Of a DNA stretch of 64,000 nucleotides, positions 26,918 through 37,467 are shown piece after piece; positions within the stretch are counted from its first letter, which is position 1; every line of letters begins with the position of its first letter. The DNA lies in the NCBI GenBank assembly GCA_001770855.1, contig MESE01000001.1:372001-436000 (forward strand), read 5' to 3'. The notes under the pieces were generated by a model that searched no databases, was not told the DNA's origin, and saw nothing but the letters and a program-made list of their open reading frames with translations. The position numbers and the translations under genes were made by a program. The stretch is from Burkholderiales bacterium RIFCSPLOWO2_02_FULL_57_36 (GTDB taxonomy: Bacteria; Pseudomonadota; Gammaproteobacteria; Burkholderiales; Burkholderiaceae_D).

Positions 26918-27505
26918 CTATTTTACAGTGTGTAGTTGCATCATCGCCGCTTCGAATTTACCTTCGCAAAGGAGGGGGATGACATCGATGCTTCTTGCGA
27001 TGGCTTCATCGATCAATGGTTGCTCTTCCTTGCGCGGCCGGTGCAGCACGAAATCGACAACCGCGTGCTGCAAATTGAGCGCGCGCGGATGTCCGATGCC
27101 GATTCTCAGGCGCCAGTAATCCTGCGTGCCCAGCGCAGCGGTGATGTCTTTCAAACCATTGTGTCCGCCGGACGATCCGCCTTTTTTTATTTTCGCAATG
27201 CCCGGCGCCAGATCGAGTTCGTCATGCACGACCAGGATTTCATCCGGCGCGATCTTGTAAAAACGTGCCAGCGCCCCGACCGATTGGCCGGATCGGTTCA
27301 TGAAGGTCTGAGGTTCCAGCAGCCATACTTCCTGTCCGGCGATTGCGGTTTTGGCGAGCAGCGCGTTATAGCGCGCCTCGCGTTTCAATCCGCCGCGCGC
27401 ATGTGAGCCGGCCAGATTGTCGACCAGCCAGAAACCGGCATTGTGGCGGGTTTGTTCATATTCGGGACCGGGATTTCCCAATCCGACAATAAGACGAATA
27501 GCCAT
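26918..27505 (-). CDS. pth: Peptidyl-tRNA hydrolase
   Basis: Pth cleaves peptidyl-tRNA released by ribosome drop-off. The 195-residue protein has the family start [18 protein letters not shown] with catalytic His21, the FMNRSG segment and [12 protein letters not shown] with the conserved Asp. It lies downstream of rplY behind a strong terminator and 33 bases ahead of ychF, so pth-ychF is probably a transcription unit of its own or relies on readthrough. Confidence 0.96.
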   Translation of the reverse strand: MAIRLIVGLGNPGPEYEQTRHNAGFWLVDNLAGSHARGGLKREARYNALLAKTAIAGQEVWLLEPQTFMNRSGQSVGALARFYKIAPDEILVVHDELDLAPGIAKIKKGGSSGGHNGLKDITAALGTQDYWRLRIGIGHPRALNLQHAVVDFVLHRPRKEEQPLIDEAIARSIDVIPLLCEGKFEAAMMQLHTVK

Positions 27506-27576
27506 GAAATGTTCGAAGCTGAAAAAGCTGATTATCCCGGATGTTGCGGGTCGCAGTCCAACAAAGTGTCGGGCAA

Positions 27577-27608
27577 TAAAAAACCCGCCAGGAGCGGCGG
27601 GTTTTTAC
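27577..27608 (-). terminator. Terminator after rplY
   Basis: A perfect 11-base stem, AAAAACCCGCC (27579-27589) with GGCGGGTTTTT (27596-27606) and a six-base loop, lies 33 bases beyond the rplY stop. On minus it ends in a T-run, a strong rho-independent terminator; the mirror-image A-run also allows use on plus. Confidence 0.9.
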
Positions 27609-27639
27609 AGCAGACAAATAGTCCGCATGAAGCGCCGAG

Positions 27640-28263
27640 TTACTTCTTCTCGGTATCCGCAGCAGGTGCCGCCGCTGCCGATGCTTCAGCTTCGACTTTG
27701 CCAGCCGGGATCGACGCCGTTGCAATGGTCGGATTGTCTTGGCCGCCGTGCGCAACTGCGGTTACGCCTTTGGGCAGAGCGATATCCGACAAGTGGATCG
27801 AGTTACCGACTTCAAGATTGGCCAGATCGATTTCGACGAACTCAGGCAAATCTTTTGGCAGGCAAGTGACATCCAGGTCAGTCATCACATGGCTGATGAT
27901 GCCGGCAGAGAGTTTCACTGCAGGTGAGATTTCAGCGTTGATGAAGTGCAGAGGCACTTTTACGTGGATTTTTTGTTTTGCGTCGACGCGCTGGAAATCC
28001 GCATGCAATACCAGTTGTTTGAACGCGTGCATCTGAAAATCGCGCAACAAGACTTTTTCTGCCTTGCCATCGATTTCCATGTCGAGAATCGACGAGTGGA
28101 ACGTTTCTTTTTTCAATGCATGGTACAGCGCATTGTGATCGAGAGAAATGTTGACCGGTGCGCTGGTGCCACCGTAAATGATGCCCGGGGTTTGGCCGGC
28201 ATTGCGCAGGCGGCGGCTCGCTCCGGACCCCTGCTCTTTGCGTGCAAATGCGATTACTTTCAT
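27640..28263 (-). CDS. rplY: 50S ribosomal protein L25 (CTC form)
   Basis: L25 binds 5S rRNA in the 50S central protuberance. The 207-residue product is the long CTC form: an N-terminal L25 domain (about 1-95, [21 protein letters not shown]) plus a C-terminal beta domain (about 100-190), with an Ala-rich tail ([12 protein letters not shown]). The neighbourhood prs-rplY-pth is conserved in betaproteobacteria. A terminator lies between it and prs, so it may have its own promoter; a small palindrome GCAAGG/CCTTGC is in its leader. Confidence 0.95.
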   Translation of the reverse strand: MKVIAFARKEQGSGASRRLRNAGQTPGIIYGGTSAPVNISLDHNALYHALKKETFHSSILDMEIDGKAEKVLLRDFQMHAFKQLVLHADFQRVDAKQKIHVKVPLHFINAEISPAVKLSAGIISHVMTDLDVTCLPKDLPEFVEIDLANLEVGNSIHLSDIALPKGVTAVAHGGQDNPTIATASIPAGKVEAEASAAAAPAADTEKK

Positions 28264-28301
28264 TTTTAAAGCTCCAGTGATTGCAAGGCATGGCCTTGCT
28301 G

Positions 28302-28356
28302 TAAAAATCCCCCGCGACCAGGGGATTCAAAATTGAGCGCAGTTTATTTTGCGCTC
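28302..28356 (-). terminator. Tandem hairpins between prs and rplY
   Basis: Reading on minus, a first hairpin GAGCGCA/TGCGCTC (28335-28356) is followed by a second, GAATCCCC/GGGGATT with an eight-base loop and a T-run (28302-28327). The second is a classical rho-independent terminator at the end of prs; the first may aid or attenuate. Confidence 0.75.
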
Positions 28357-28421
28357 CGTATTCAATATTCAATTGTCGATGGAACCTCATGTTCCGTCGA
28401 ACTCCCTAACGGGAGGAATAG

Positions 28422-29372
<951 letters not shown>

Positions 29373-29526
29373 GGGACCCCTGGATGCAATCGTTAAAAGC
29401 TTGAAAAGCCACCAATGCGCAACCTATCGGTTTTGCGTTGGCGGCTTGCCTGTTTTGCTGCGTATTATATTTTTTATTTGATTTATTGAGCGTTACATAA
29501 AGGATGACGGTCTGAACGCTCAATCC

Positions 29527-29561
29527 CTCACCCCAACCCTCTCCCAGAAGGCGAGGGTGAG
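29527..29561. repeat. Inverted repeat upstream of prs, dispersed-element type
   Basis: CTCACCC (29527-29533) pairs with GGGTGAG (29555-29561) around a C/T-rich loop (CCCTCTCCC). The whole looks like a short dispersed intergenic repeat seen in many proteobacterial genomes. It lies between tRNA-Gln and prs; no role is assigned. Confidence 0.5.
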
Positions 29562-29601
29562 AACACACGTAATTCGCTGCGCGTATTACGTAAAATCATA
29601 A

Positions 29602-29678
29602 TGGCAGGGGAAGAAGGATTCGAACCTTCGAATGCTGGAATCAAAATCCAGTGCCTTAACCGACTTGGCGATTCCCCT
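29602..29678 (-). tRNA. tRNA-Gln (anticodon TTG)
   Basis: A 77-base cloverleaf is read on minus. The acceptor stem AGGGGAA pairs with TTCCCCT, followed by G and an encoded CCA. The anticodon stem CTGGA/TCCAG encloses loop TTTTGAT with anticodon TTG (complement at 29642-29644), and the T-arm has GTTCGAATC. It lies between ispE (upstream, same strand) and prs, a conserved spot in this lineage. Confidence 0.95.
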
Positions 29679-29770
29679 ACACAACCGGGCGTCTTCCGTC
29701 ACATTTTCGCTAACTCCAGCGGACCGTGTAACGTCAAACCAATTCTTTGCTTTAACTAAGACTAAATTAA

Positions 29771-30643
29771 CTACGACTTCAGCAAGTGGGTCAGCGGATG
29801 CTCCGCGATCGCCTTGGCTTTCCATGCTTTCCAGCGCACGGGTACTTGATCAAGCATCTCGTTTGCCCGATGCTCATGCTCAAACGCGCAGAACACGCAA
29901 GCGCCGGAGCCGGTCATTCTCGCATTTCCAAATTTTGCCAGCCATTCGATGGCATCGGCAACCGGCGGAAACAGCTTGGCAGCTACGACTTGCAAGTCGT
30001 TTTCCCCGAACCAGACTTGTGCTTCGGAAAAGTCCGCTATTTTGACGGGTTTCGTATTCCGTGTCAATTCCGGCGCGCCGAATATAGCTGCGGTCGGAAC
30101 TGAAACACCCGGTTCGATCACCACGAACCAGCGCTCGGAGGGTGTTGCCACCGCTGTCAGCATTTCGCCCACGCCTTCGGCAAATGCATTCTTGCCGAAT
30201 AAAAAAAACGGCACATCGGCGCCTAGCTGAAGTCCCAGCGCCATCAGTTCGGCGCGCGTCAAGCCGGTGCCCCACAGATGATTCAACGCGATCAGGGTGG
30301 TCGCCGCATCCGATGAGCCACCGCCCAAGCCGCCACCCATCGGCAAGCGCTTGTCGATCGCGATATTGGCGCCGAGCGATTTTTCCGCATCCGTGAACGG
30401 TACCGCTGACTTCAGCAATCGGGCCGCTCGTACTATGAGGTCGGATTCTTCCGGCACGCCGGCGATATCGGTGCTGCGATGGATGATGCCATCATCGCGT
30501 CGTTCAAAATGCAGCGTGTCGCCAACATCGATCAACTGGAATAATGTTTGCAGTAAATGATATCCATCCGGCCGTCTGCCTGTGACATGCAAAAACAGGT
30601 TCAGTTTGGCTGGTGCGGGGCAATTTTCAAGCGTGCGTGGCAT
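29771..30643 (-). CDS. ispE: 4-diphosphocytidyl-2-C-methyl-D-erythritol kinase
   Basis: IspE phosphorylates CDP-methylerythritol, the fourth committed step of the MEP isoprenoid pathway. The 290-residue GHMP kinase has the N-terminal [20 protein letters not shown] motif with catalytic Lys and Asp, and the ATP-binding [14 protein letters not shown] loop (101-114). It follows lolB by 24 bases on the same strand, the common lolB-ispE pairing, and precedes tRNA-Gln. Confidence 0.96.
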   Translation of the reverse strand: MPRTLENCPAPAKLNLFLHVTGRRPDGYHLLQTLFQLIDVGDTLHFERRDDGIIHRSTDIAGVPEESDLIVRAARLLKSAVPFTDAEKSLGANIAIDKRLPMGGGLGGGSSDAATTLIALNHLWGTGLTRAELMALGLQLGADVPFFLFGKNAFAEGVGEMLTAVATPSERWFVVIEPGVSVPTAAIFGAPELTRNTKPVKIADFSEAQVWFGENDLQVVAAKLFPPVADAIEWLAKFGNARMTGSGACVFCAFEHEHRANEMLDQVPVRWKAWKAKAIAEHPLTHLLKS

Positions 30644-30667
30644 ATTGATAATAGTCGGCGCGGGGGA

Positions 30668-31312
30668 TTAGCCTGGTTGCCATGCGTCAACGACGATCCG
30701 GATCGCTACTTCTCCGGCCTGGATGGTGCTGCGCTCCAGATCAATGCGTCTTGGGCGCTTTTGTTCGCCGTCCTCATGCCAAATTGGGTAGTACAGCCGC
30801 CAGCCGTCACGAGTCGTCACATTGACGGCGTCTGTTGCCGGCGAAGCGACGAAGCGGCGGCCATCGGTATCCGAAACGAAACCCTGCAGCCAGTCGCGCA
30901 AGCCTGAAACGGGCAGCGGCCAGCCCAATTCGGCGGCTAGCGCATCGACATTGTCGGCTGTGCGGGGAGCTTGGCCGGCTTGCGTCAATGTAGACAAGGT
31001 GGGAGTGATTTCAATTGCCGCGATGGTTTGTCCGAGCGGCGAGAACAGGGTGACGATTGTTCGCTCCGGGCGTTGCACCCACGTGAAACTGCCGTGAACC
31101 GCTTCGTCGCGGCCGTTTTGCTGATAGCGCACCGATAGCCGGCCGCCGATCATGATTGCGTCGTGATAGCTGCGTGGCGCGGTTTGCTCCGCAGTGATCG
31201 GCTGCGATGCGGATGGCTGATTCACGGTTGCGCATCCAGTCAACAGAAGCGGCGCCAGCAGTAGACCGAGCGCAAGCCGCGGGAAATAAAAGGTATAGCC
31301 GGTCCAGGACAT
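30668..31312 (-). CDS. lolB: Outer-membrane lipoprotein receptor LolB
   Basis: LolB takes lipoproteins from the periplasmic chaperone LolA and inserts them in the outer membrane. The chosen start gives 214 residues with a lipoprotein signal peptide and lipobox LLTGC, lipidated at Cys27. The LolB barrel follows (FTWVQRPERTIVTLFSPLGQTIA). The frame is open to 31507, but that lead would bury the lipobox, so the ATG at 31312 is used. It lies between the TPR lipoprotein gene and ispE on the same strand. Confidence 0.9.
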   Translation of the reverse strand: MSWTGYTFYFPRLALGLLLAPLLLTGCATVNQPSASQPITAEQTAPRSYHDAIMIGGRLSVRYQQNGRDEAVHGSFTWVQRPERTIVTLFSPLGQTIAAIEITPTLSTLTQAGQAPRTADNVDALAAELGWPLPVSGLRDWLQGFVSDTDGRRFVASPATDAVNVTTRDGWRLYYPIWHEDGEQKRPRRIDLERSTIQAGEVAIRIVVDAWQPG

Positions 31313-31392
31313 AAAATCGTCGGCAATCGGGAGTGGATTGAGCGGAAGCCGCCACGGCGAGCTTGAATCGCCCGCGGCGAACCAGTTGCAGA

Positions 31393-33228
31393 TCACAAAT
31401 TTACCTGAAACCGTGCGAGCGTATTTTTTAAGGTATCGTTTTTCGGATCCTTGGTATTTGCATCGCGCCAGAATTTTTTCGCATCCTCGCGCCGCCCCTT
31501 GACCCAAAGCACCTCACCCAGATGTACAGCGATCTCGGCATCAGGGCGTAATTCATAGGCGCGGCGCAGCAGTTTTTCGGCTTCATCGATTTTTCCGAGC
31601 CGGAACTGCACCCAGCCCATGCTATCCATGATGAACGGGTCTTCCGGCGCCAGCTTGAGCGCCTTGTCGATCAGTTCATAAGCTTCCTGCAGGCGCAAGT
31701 TGCGTTCCGCCAGTGAATAGCCGAGCGCGTTATAGGCATGCTGGTTGTTCGGCGCCAATTTGATCACCTTGCGCAACGATGTTTCCATGATGTCGAGCTT
31801 GTTAAGCTTTTCGGCCAGCATCGCATAGTCATACAGCAAGTCGGTATTGCCTGGAAAACGTTTGATGCCGGCTTCCATGATTTCCATGGCTTCCGCGGTC
31901 TGATCGGCATTGCGCAATATCTGCGCCTCCACCATCAGCACCTGGATCTGCTCTTCCTCGCCGTGGGTATCGAGTTCCTTCAACAGCTTGCGTGCAGCCG
32001 GTATGTCATTGTCCCGCGCAAATAATTGAGCGCGCTTTACTTGTGCATTGAAATGCGCTTGCCGGGTAGCAGGATCGATTTGATTAAGCCAATTGTGTGC
32101 GGCCTTGGTGTCGTTGCGTTCCTCAGCAAGCTGCGACAGGATTAACAATGCCTGGGTCGGGTCGCGATCTTCTTCCGGATTTGCCGCCAATGCATCGAGA
32201 TACGCCGTCAAATATTTTTCCGCCTCATTCGGATTCTTGCTTTGCGTGGCTAACAGGCCCAACGCATAGAGCGCGGTCAAGTCCTTGGGTTGATCCTTGA
32301 GCAGGGTCTGGAACGCATCCTGCGCCTGCGCGTATTGCTTCAACTCGACCAGCATGCGGGCATGTGCAAGGCGTACCTCGCGCGCCTTCGGATTGCGTTT
32401 CAGGAAAGCAGCCAGCGATTTCGCCGCATCGCTCTTGTCGGGCGTTACCTGTGCCAGCGTCAACGCCGCCAGTTCCGAACCCGGATTGGCCGTCAACGCA
32501 GCATTTGCCTCCTGGCTGGCACGTGCGTTGTCGCCCTGGAGAAAAGCGGACTGCGCGAGAGCCAGATGCGCCTCCGGAAGCGACTTGTACGGAGCGACCA
32601 GGGTTTCAAGCAGCGAAAAGGCGGCGGCCTTGTTTTTGGCGCGTGCCAGAAGTCTCTGAATTTGCAGGATCAGTGCACCGCGCGCCTGCTGCGGCATTTC
32701 CTGCAAGCGTTGCTGCAGCATTGGCCGCGCTTCTTCCAGATTGTCGCTCAACAGGACGAAGCTCATGTAATACTGCGCCGCCTCTTCCGAACGCGGCGCG
32801 ACGTCGCGCCACAGGCGAATCGCCGTCAACGCTTCGCCTGGCTGCTTTGCCTTGAGCGCAATCTCGGCTGCCCGGCGAGCGATTCGCGGATCGCGCGTTT
32901 GTTGCGCGATGCCTAGCATGGTGACATAGGCCGCTTGCCAACTGCCTCGCTGGTCGGCAATTTCCGCGCTCAAATACTTGAAAATGAGTTCTTCTGTAAG
33001 CTGTATCGACGGTAGTGGATCGTCGGCCTCGGGAGCGGAGGACTTGACGTATAGTTTGCGTACCGCGCCATGACCTGTTGTCGACTGATCCGCCGCGACC
33101 ACGGTAATGGCGTCGGTTTTGCCGACATTGACGGCAGGCTGGTGCAATCCTCCCGCGCATGCGGATAAAATCGCCGACAAGGTTAAAATGACGAAAATAT
33201 TTTTCAAGAGATGGTTCCGTCGAATCAA
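31393..33228 (-). CDS. TPR-repeat lipoprotein (TTG start)
   Basis: A 611-residue, predicted outer-membrane or inner-membrane-anchored lipoprotein: basic lead, hydrophobic core and lipobox LSAC (about residues 21-24). The remainder is helical tetratricopeptide repeats (for example about 120-180, 260-320 and 470-590), protein-protein interaction modules. Homologues sit just before lolB in many betaproteobacteria, hinting at a role in envelope assembly, but the partner is unknown. The start is TTG at 33228; a second TTG seven codons later (LKNIFVILT) is also possible. Confidence 0.85.
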   Translation of the reverse strand: MIRRNHLLKNIFVILTLSAILSACAGGLHQPAVNVGKTDAITVVAADQSTTGHGAVRKLYVKSSAPEADDPLPSIQLTEELIFKYLSAEIADQRGSWQAAYVTMLGIAQQTRDPRIARRAAEIALKAKQPGEALTAIRLWRDVAPRSEEAAQYYMSFVLLSDNLEEARPMLQQRLQEMPQQARGALILQIQRLLARAKNKAAAFSLLETLVAPYKSLPEAHLALAQSAFLQGDNARASQEANAALTANPGSELAALTLAQVTPDKSDAAKSLAAFLKRNPKAREVRLAHARMLVELKQYAQAQDAFQTLLKDQPKDLTALYALGLLATQSKNPNEAEKYLTAYLDALAANPEEDRDPTQALLILSQLAEERNDTKAAHNWLNQIDPATRQAHFNAQVKRAQLFARDNDIPAARKLLKELDTHGEEEQIQVLMVEAQILRNADQTAEAMEIMEAGIKRFPGNTDLLYDYAMLAEKLNKLDIMETSLRKVIKLAPNNQHAYNALGYSLAERNLRLQEAYELIDKALKLAPEDPFIMDSMGWVQFRLGKIDEAEKLLRRAYELRPDAEIAVHLGEVLWVKGRREDAKKFWRDANTKDPKNDTLKNTLARFQVNL

Positions 33229-33427
33229 ATAGAGTTCGATTTTACGCCCAACTCGGCATCTATGCCCATCCGCCGTATAGCAACGACTGACAGCTGAATG
33301 CTGTCTCGTTTACGGTAATGGGGCAGGCGCACGGATCGACAGTGCTTTTTTAAATACAGTGTGTCCGGGTTCATTTCGGATTTTTCAATTTTTCCTCATT
33401 TCCTTTCTGGAACAAGTTCATCTTGCC

Positions 33428-34249
33428 ATGCCTGAATTACCTGAAGTCGAAGTTACCAGGCGCGGCGTCGCCCCGCATATCGAGGGCCGCGTCGTCACCG
33501 GTGTCGTATTGCGCCACAGCGGTTTGCGCTGGCCGTTTCCCGATGATTTATCCGAACGTCTAAGCGGACATGCAATACAAAATACCGGCCGACGCGGAAA
33601 GTACCTGCTGATTCGGTTTGACCACGGCACCTTGATCATTCATCTCGGCATGTCCGGCCATTTGCGTATTCTTCCGACCGCGACGCTGCCCGGAAAGCAT
33701 GATCATTTCGATTTGATCGTTGGCGATCAGGTAATGCGGTTGACCGATCCGCGTCGCTTCGGCGCCGTGCTATGGCATGCGCATCTGGACGGCGCAATCG
33801 AGAATCATGTGCTGCTCAATCGATTGGGAGTGGAGCCTCTGGAAGCCTCTTTTTCGGCACATCTGTTGTATGCGAAGACGCGAGTGCGGGGAATGGCGAT
33901 CAAACAAGTGTTGCTCTCAGGAGACATTGTGGTCGGTGTCGGAAATATTTATGCTTCGGAAAGCCTGTTTAAAGCGGGAATCAATCCGAATACCGCGGCA
34001 CATCGCATCGGCCTGCGGCGTTATGAAAAACTGGCGCAAGCGATTCGCGAGACGCTGGCCGCCGCGATTGAGCAGGGCGGCAGCAGCTTGAGGGACTTTA
34101 TCGGCGTCGATGGACAGTCCGGATATTTTCAGCAATGTTATTTTGTTTATAACCGTGCCGGCGAACCTTGCCGTATTTGCGGCACGGAAATCCGTCAGAT
34201 CAAGCAAGGGCAACGTTCGACGTTTTATTGTGTAAATTGTCAAAAATGA
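33428..34249 (+). CDS. mutM: Formamidopyrimidine-DNA glycosylase MutM (Fpg)
   Basis: MutM removes 8-oxoguanine and FaPy lesions and nicks the abasic site. The 273-residue protein begins [13 protein letters not shown] with catalytic Pro2 and Glu3, contains the helix-two-turn-helix segment with conserved Lys, and ends in a zinc finger of four cysteines (CRIC-x16-CVNC). An open frame reaches 33359, but Pro2 must be N-terminal, so the ATG at 33428 is certain. It diverges from the TPR lipoprotein gene. A dynamin-like gene and mutY follow on the same strand. Confidence 0.97.
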   Translation: MPELPEVEVTRRGVAPHIEGRVVTGVVLRHSGLRWPFPDDLSERLSGHAIQNTGRRGKYLLIRFDHGTLIIHLGMSGHLRILPTATLPGKHDHFDLIVGDQVMRLTDPRRFGAVLWHAHLDGAIENHVLLNRLGVEPLEASFSAHLLYAKTRVRGMAIKQVLLSGDIVVGVGNIYASESLFKAGINPNTAAHRIGLRRYEKLAQAIRETLAAAIEQGGSSLRDFIGVDGQSGYFQQCYFVYNRAGEPCRICGTEIRQIKQGQRSTFYCVNCQK

Positions 34250-34283
34250 CGGCGAGTGCTAGATTTGATGCACTGAAGCATCA

Positions 34284-36236
34284 ATGATTGGGGATAACGT
34301 GAGCAATTTGGTTCAGAAGTTTCAGGAATACAGCATGTGGCGCAGTGGCGTTGCCATGGCGCTGGAACGCTACCGCGCATGGATTACCGTTGCCGAACTG
34401 TCGGATGCGGCAAATGATCAGCGCATGTCGAGGGCGTTGGGAAGACTGGCCGAAGACAAGTTGACGATTGCCTTCGTCGCGGAATTTTCGCGTGGAAAAT
34501 CGGAGTTGATCAACGCGATATTTTTCGCCGATTACGGTCAACGCATTTTGCCGTCCTCGGTCGGACGCACCACGATGTGCCCGACCGAACTGCTGTATGA
34601 CGAAACTTTTCCTCCGTCGATCCGCCTGTTGCCGATCGAGACCAGGGCGGAGCCGCAGTCGACCAGTGATTTCAAGGAGCAAAGCAATGCATGGACCGTC
34701 TTGCCGCTTGATATTTCATCGGGCGACGGCATGCTGGAAGCATTCAAGCACGTAAGCCTGACCAAGCGCGTACCGCTGGAGGCAGCGAAAAGCTATGGCC
34801 TGTACGATGAAACCGATCCGGACAGCAAGCTGGCCGTCGATGCCAACGGCATGGTGGAAATTTCGCAGTGGCGCCATGCGATTGTCAATTTTCCGCATCC
34901 ATTGTTAAAGCAAGGGCTGGTGATTATCGATACGCCGGGCTTGAATGCGATCGGAACTGAACCGGAACTGACGCTGAACCTGATTCCGAACGCGCATGCG
35001 GTATTGTTCATCCTGGCTGCCGATACCGGCGTCACCAAGAGCGATATTGAAGTCTGGCGTCAGCATATCGGCACCGGCACCGGCCGCATGGTGGTCTTGA
35101 ATAAAATCGACAGCATGTGGGATGAATTGCGTTCCGAAGCCGAAGTGGAGCGGCAGATTATCGGCCAGGTCAGCAGCGTTGCGCATACGCTGGGATTGAC
35201 GCAACAGCAGGTATATCCGGTATCCGCGCAAAAGGGACTGGTCGGGAAAATCAATCGCGATGCCAAATTGTTGGCCAAGAGCCGCTTGCCGGCGCTGGAG
35301 TCCGCATTATCCAACGAGCTGATCCCTGCCAAGCAAGAGATCATTCGCACGCAATTCGCAACCGAAATCAATGAACTGACCACCGCCCGGCAAGCGCTGT
35401 TGTCGGCGCGTATGCGCAATGTGGTGGAGCAATTGGTTGAATTGAAAAGCCTGCGCGGCAAGAACCAGAATATCGTTTCACACATGATGAAGCGCATCGA
35501 TATCGAAAAGAAGGAATTCGATGAAAGTCTGTTGAAATTGCAAGGCACGCGCGCCGTATTTGCACGCCTGTCGGTCGATGTATTTACCACGCTGGGGATG
35601 AACGTCCTCAAGGATGAAATCGGCAGGACGCGCAATGGAATGAGCAAAAGCATGTTTTCGACCGGCATGCGCGATGCGGTGAAAAATTTCTTCGCGCATA
35701 TTCAGGAAAATCTCGCTTTATCCGGAAAAACCACGGATGAAATCACCGAGATGATGACGGTGATGTACCGTAAATTTTCCACCGATCATGGCTTGGCGCT
35801 ATCAACGCCGATGCCGTTTTCATTGGATAAATACAGCAAGGAAATCGCGATGATTGAAGCGGTTTACCATAAGCAGTTTAGTACGACAGTACTGTTGACC
35901 ACGCCGCAAGTGGTGTTGATGCAAAAGTTTTTTGATTCGATCGCATCGCGCGTGAAGCAAAACTTTCTATTGGCCAATCGCGACGTCGATGCATGGTTGA
36001 AAGTCGTCATGACTCCGCTGGAAGCCCAGATTCGCGAGCACAAGGCGCAACTGAAACGGCGCAGGCAATCGATCGAGCGGATTCATGAGGCAACCGACGG
36101 TTTGGAAGAAAAGGTCGCCGCACTGGAAAAAATGCAGGATGAATTGGCGGCACAAAAGACCTCGCTGGACGCGCTGGAAGCGGAATTGAAGAAATCCATC
36201 AGGGAAGAACTGGCTTCGTTCCAAGCCGCGGCTTGA
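34284..36236 (+). CDS. Dynamin-family GTPase (bacterial dynamin-like)
   Basis: A 650-residue protein with an N-terminal dynamin-type GTPase domain: G1 FSRGKS (66-73 region), G3 DTPG in IIDTPGLN (about 216) and G4 NKID (about 273-276). A long helical region follows (about 340-640), with a basic C-terminal coiled coil (about 560-640), and no clear membrane anchor. Bacterial dynamin-like proteins deform or fuse membranes or help repair damage. The gene lies between mutM and mutY. The GTG at 34299, preceded by GGGG, is an alternative start to the ATG at 34284. Confidence 0.88.
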   Translation: MIGDNVSNLVQKFQEYSMWRSGVAMALERYRAWITVAELSDAANDQRMSRALGRLAEDKLTIAFVAEFSRGKSELINAIFFADYGQRILPSSVGRTTMCPTELLYDETFPPSIRLLPIETRAEPQSTSDFKEQSNAWTVLPLDISSGDGMLEAFKHVSLTKRVPLEAAKSYGLYDETDPDSKLAVDANGMVEISQWRHAIVNFPHPLLKQGLVIIDTPGLNAIGTEPELTLNLIPNAHAVLFILAADTGVTKSDIEVWRQHIGTGTGRMVVLNKIDSMWDELRSEAEVERQIIGQVSSVAHTLGLTQQQVYPVSAQKGLVGKINRDAKLLAKSRLPALESALSNELIPAKQEIIRTQFATEINELTTARQALLSARMRNVVEQLVELKSLRGKNQNIVSHMMKRIDIEKKEFDESLLKLQGTRAVFARLSVDVFTTLGMNVLKDEIGRTRNGMSKSMFSTGMRDAVKNFFAHIQENLALSGKTTDEITEMMTVMYRKFSTDHGLALSTPMPFSLDKYSKEIAMIEAVYHKQFSTTVLLTTPQVVLMQKFFDSIASRVKQNFLLANRDVDAWLKVVMTPLEAQIREHKAQLKRRRQSIERIHEATDGLEEKVAALEKMQDELAAQKTSLDALEAELKKSIREELASFQAAA

Positions 36237-36252
36237 TCCCTTTCCTCTATTG

Positions 36253-37428
36253 ATGAAACGTATTATTCCCGAAAAGACCGGTGTATTGAATGCACCGGGA
36301 TACGCTGAAAAACCTGATGCGATCGCCGCCGATCGATCTTTTTCCACTGCCGTCATACGATGGCAAAAACAGCATGGTCGCCATAAGCTCCCATGGCAAA
36401 ACACGCGCGACGCGTATCGCGTCTGGCTCTCCGAAATCATGCTGCAGCAAACGCAAGTGGCTGCGGTCATTCCATACTATCAGCGATTTCTTGAGCGTTT
36501 TCCCGATGTCGGTTCGCTCGCCGCAGCACCTGCGGACGAAGTGATGGCGCATTGGAGCGGCCTCGGATATTACTCGCGCGCACGCAATCTGCATCGATGC
36601 GCGCAACGCATTTGCGCGGAATATAACGGCGTGTTTCCGGCGGATGCGGATCTGCTGGTGCAGCTGCCGGGAATAGGCCGCTCGACCGCGGCCGCGATCT
36701 CGGCGTTTGCCTATGGCCGGCGCGCCGCAATCCTGGACGGCAACGTCAAACGAGTCTTTTGCAGAAACTTCGGTATCGACGGCTATCCTGGCGAAAAGCG
36801 CATCGAGGACAGCTTGTGGCGCCATGCCGAAGCGCTGTTGCCGGAGCGGGATATCGAAGCCTACACCCAAGGCCTGATGGATCTTGGTGCGACCCTGTGC
36901 ACGCGCAACAACCCTTCCTGTCCGGCATGTCCGATGTTGCCGCGTTGTGTTGCAGTCGCCACCGACCGGGTAAAGCATCTGCCGGTCAGGAAGCCGAAAA
37001 AAGCGGTTCCCGAAAAGCACGCTGCCATGCTGGTGGTCATCGATCGCGGCCAGGTATTACTGGAGCAGCGCCCGGAAAGCGGAATTTGGGGCGGACTTTT
37101 ATCGTTGCCTGAACTTGCCGGTCCGGCTGCTGAAGCGCGTCCAGCCGGCAAGGCGCTGCCCGATATGGCGATCTCGAATGCGATCGCGCGATTCGGCACG
37201 GTCGCTTCCTGCGAAGCGCTGCAATCATTTACCCATGGATTTACACATTTCAAACTGCATATATCGCCGTTCCGGATAAGCTTGGCGCACCGCATCGATT
37301 TTGTCGGTGAAGGCAGTCATGTCTGGTATGACGGGGAAAGACTTTCCCGCGCGCCTTTGCCGGCGCCGGTCAAAAAACTGCTGCTGGAAATCTTCAATGG
37401 CACGGCACAGTTGAAGATCGCGATATAG
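36253..37428 (+). CDS. mutY: A/G-specific adenine DNA glycosylase MutY
   Basis: MutY excises adenine mispaired with 8-oxoguanine and completes the GO system with MutM. The 391-residue protein has the catalytic Glu in WLSEIMLQQTQV, the helix-hairpin-helix LPGIGRSTA followed by ILDGNVKRV with catalytic Asp, a [4Fe-4S] cluster at Cys216, 223, 226 and 232 (C-x6-C-x2-C-x5-C) and a C-terminal NUDIX-like 8-oxoG-recognition domain (about 270-385). Start is ATG at 36253; a TTG one codon earlier is also in frame. Confidence 0.97.
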   Translation: MKRIIPEKTGVLNAPGYAEKPDAIAADRSFSTAVIRWQKQHGRHKLPWQNTRDAYRVWLSEIMLQQTQVAAVIPYYQRFLERFPDVGSLAAAPADEVMAHWSGLGYYSRARNLHRCAQRICAEYNGVFPADADLLVQLPGIGRSTAAAISAFAYGRRAAILDGNVKRVFCRNFGIDGYPGEKRIEDSLWRHAEALLPERDIEAYTQGLMDLGATLCTRNNPSCPACPMLPRCVAVATDRVKHLPVRKPKKAVPEKHAAMLVVIDRGQVLLEQRPESGIWGGLLSLPELAGPAAEARPAGKALPDMAISNAIARFGTVASCEALQSFTHGFTHFKLHISPFRISLAHRIDFVGEGSHVWYDGERLSRAPLPAPVKKLLLEIFNGTAQLKIAI

Positions 37429-37467
37429 AAGCAGTTCCGCATTCGACTGGCTGCGTCAGGCCCGGCG

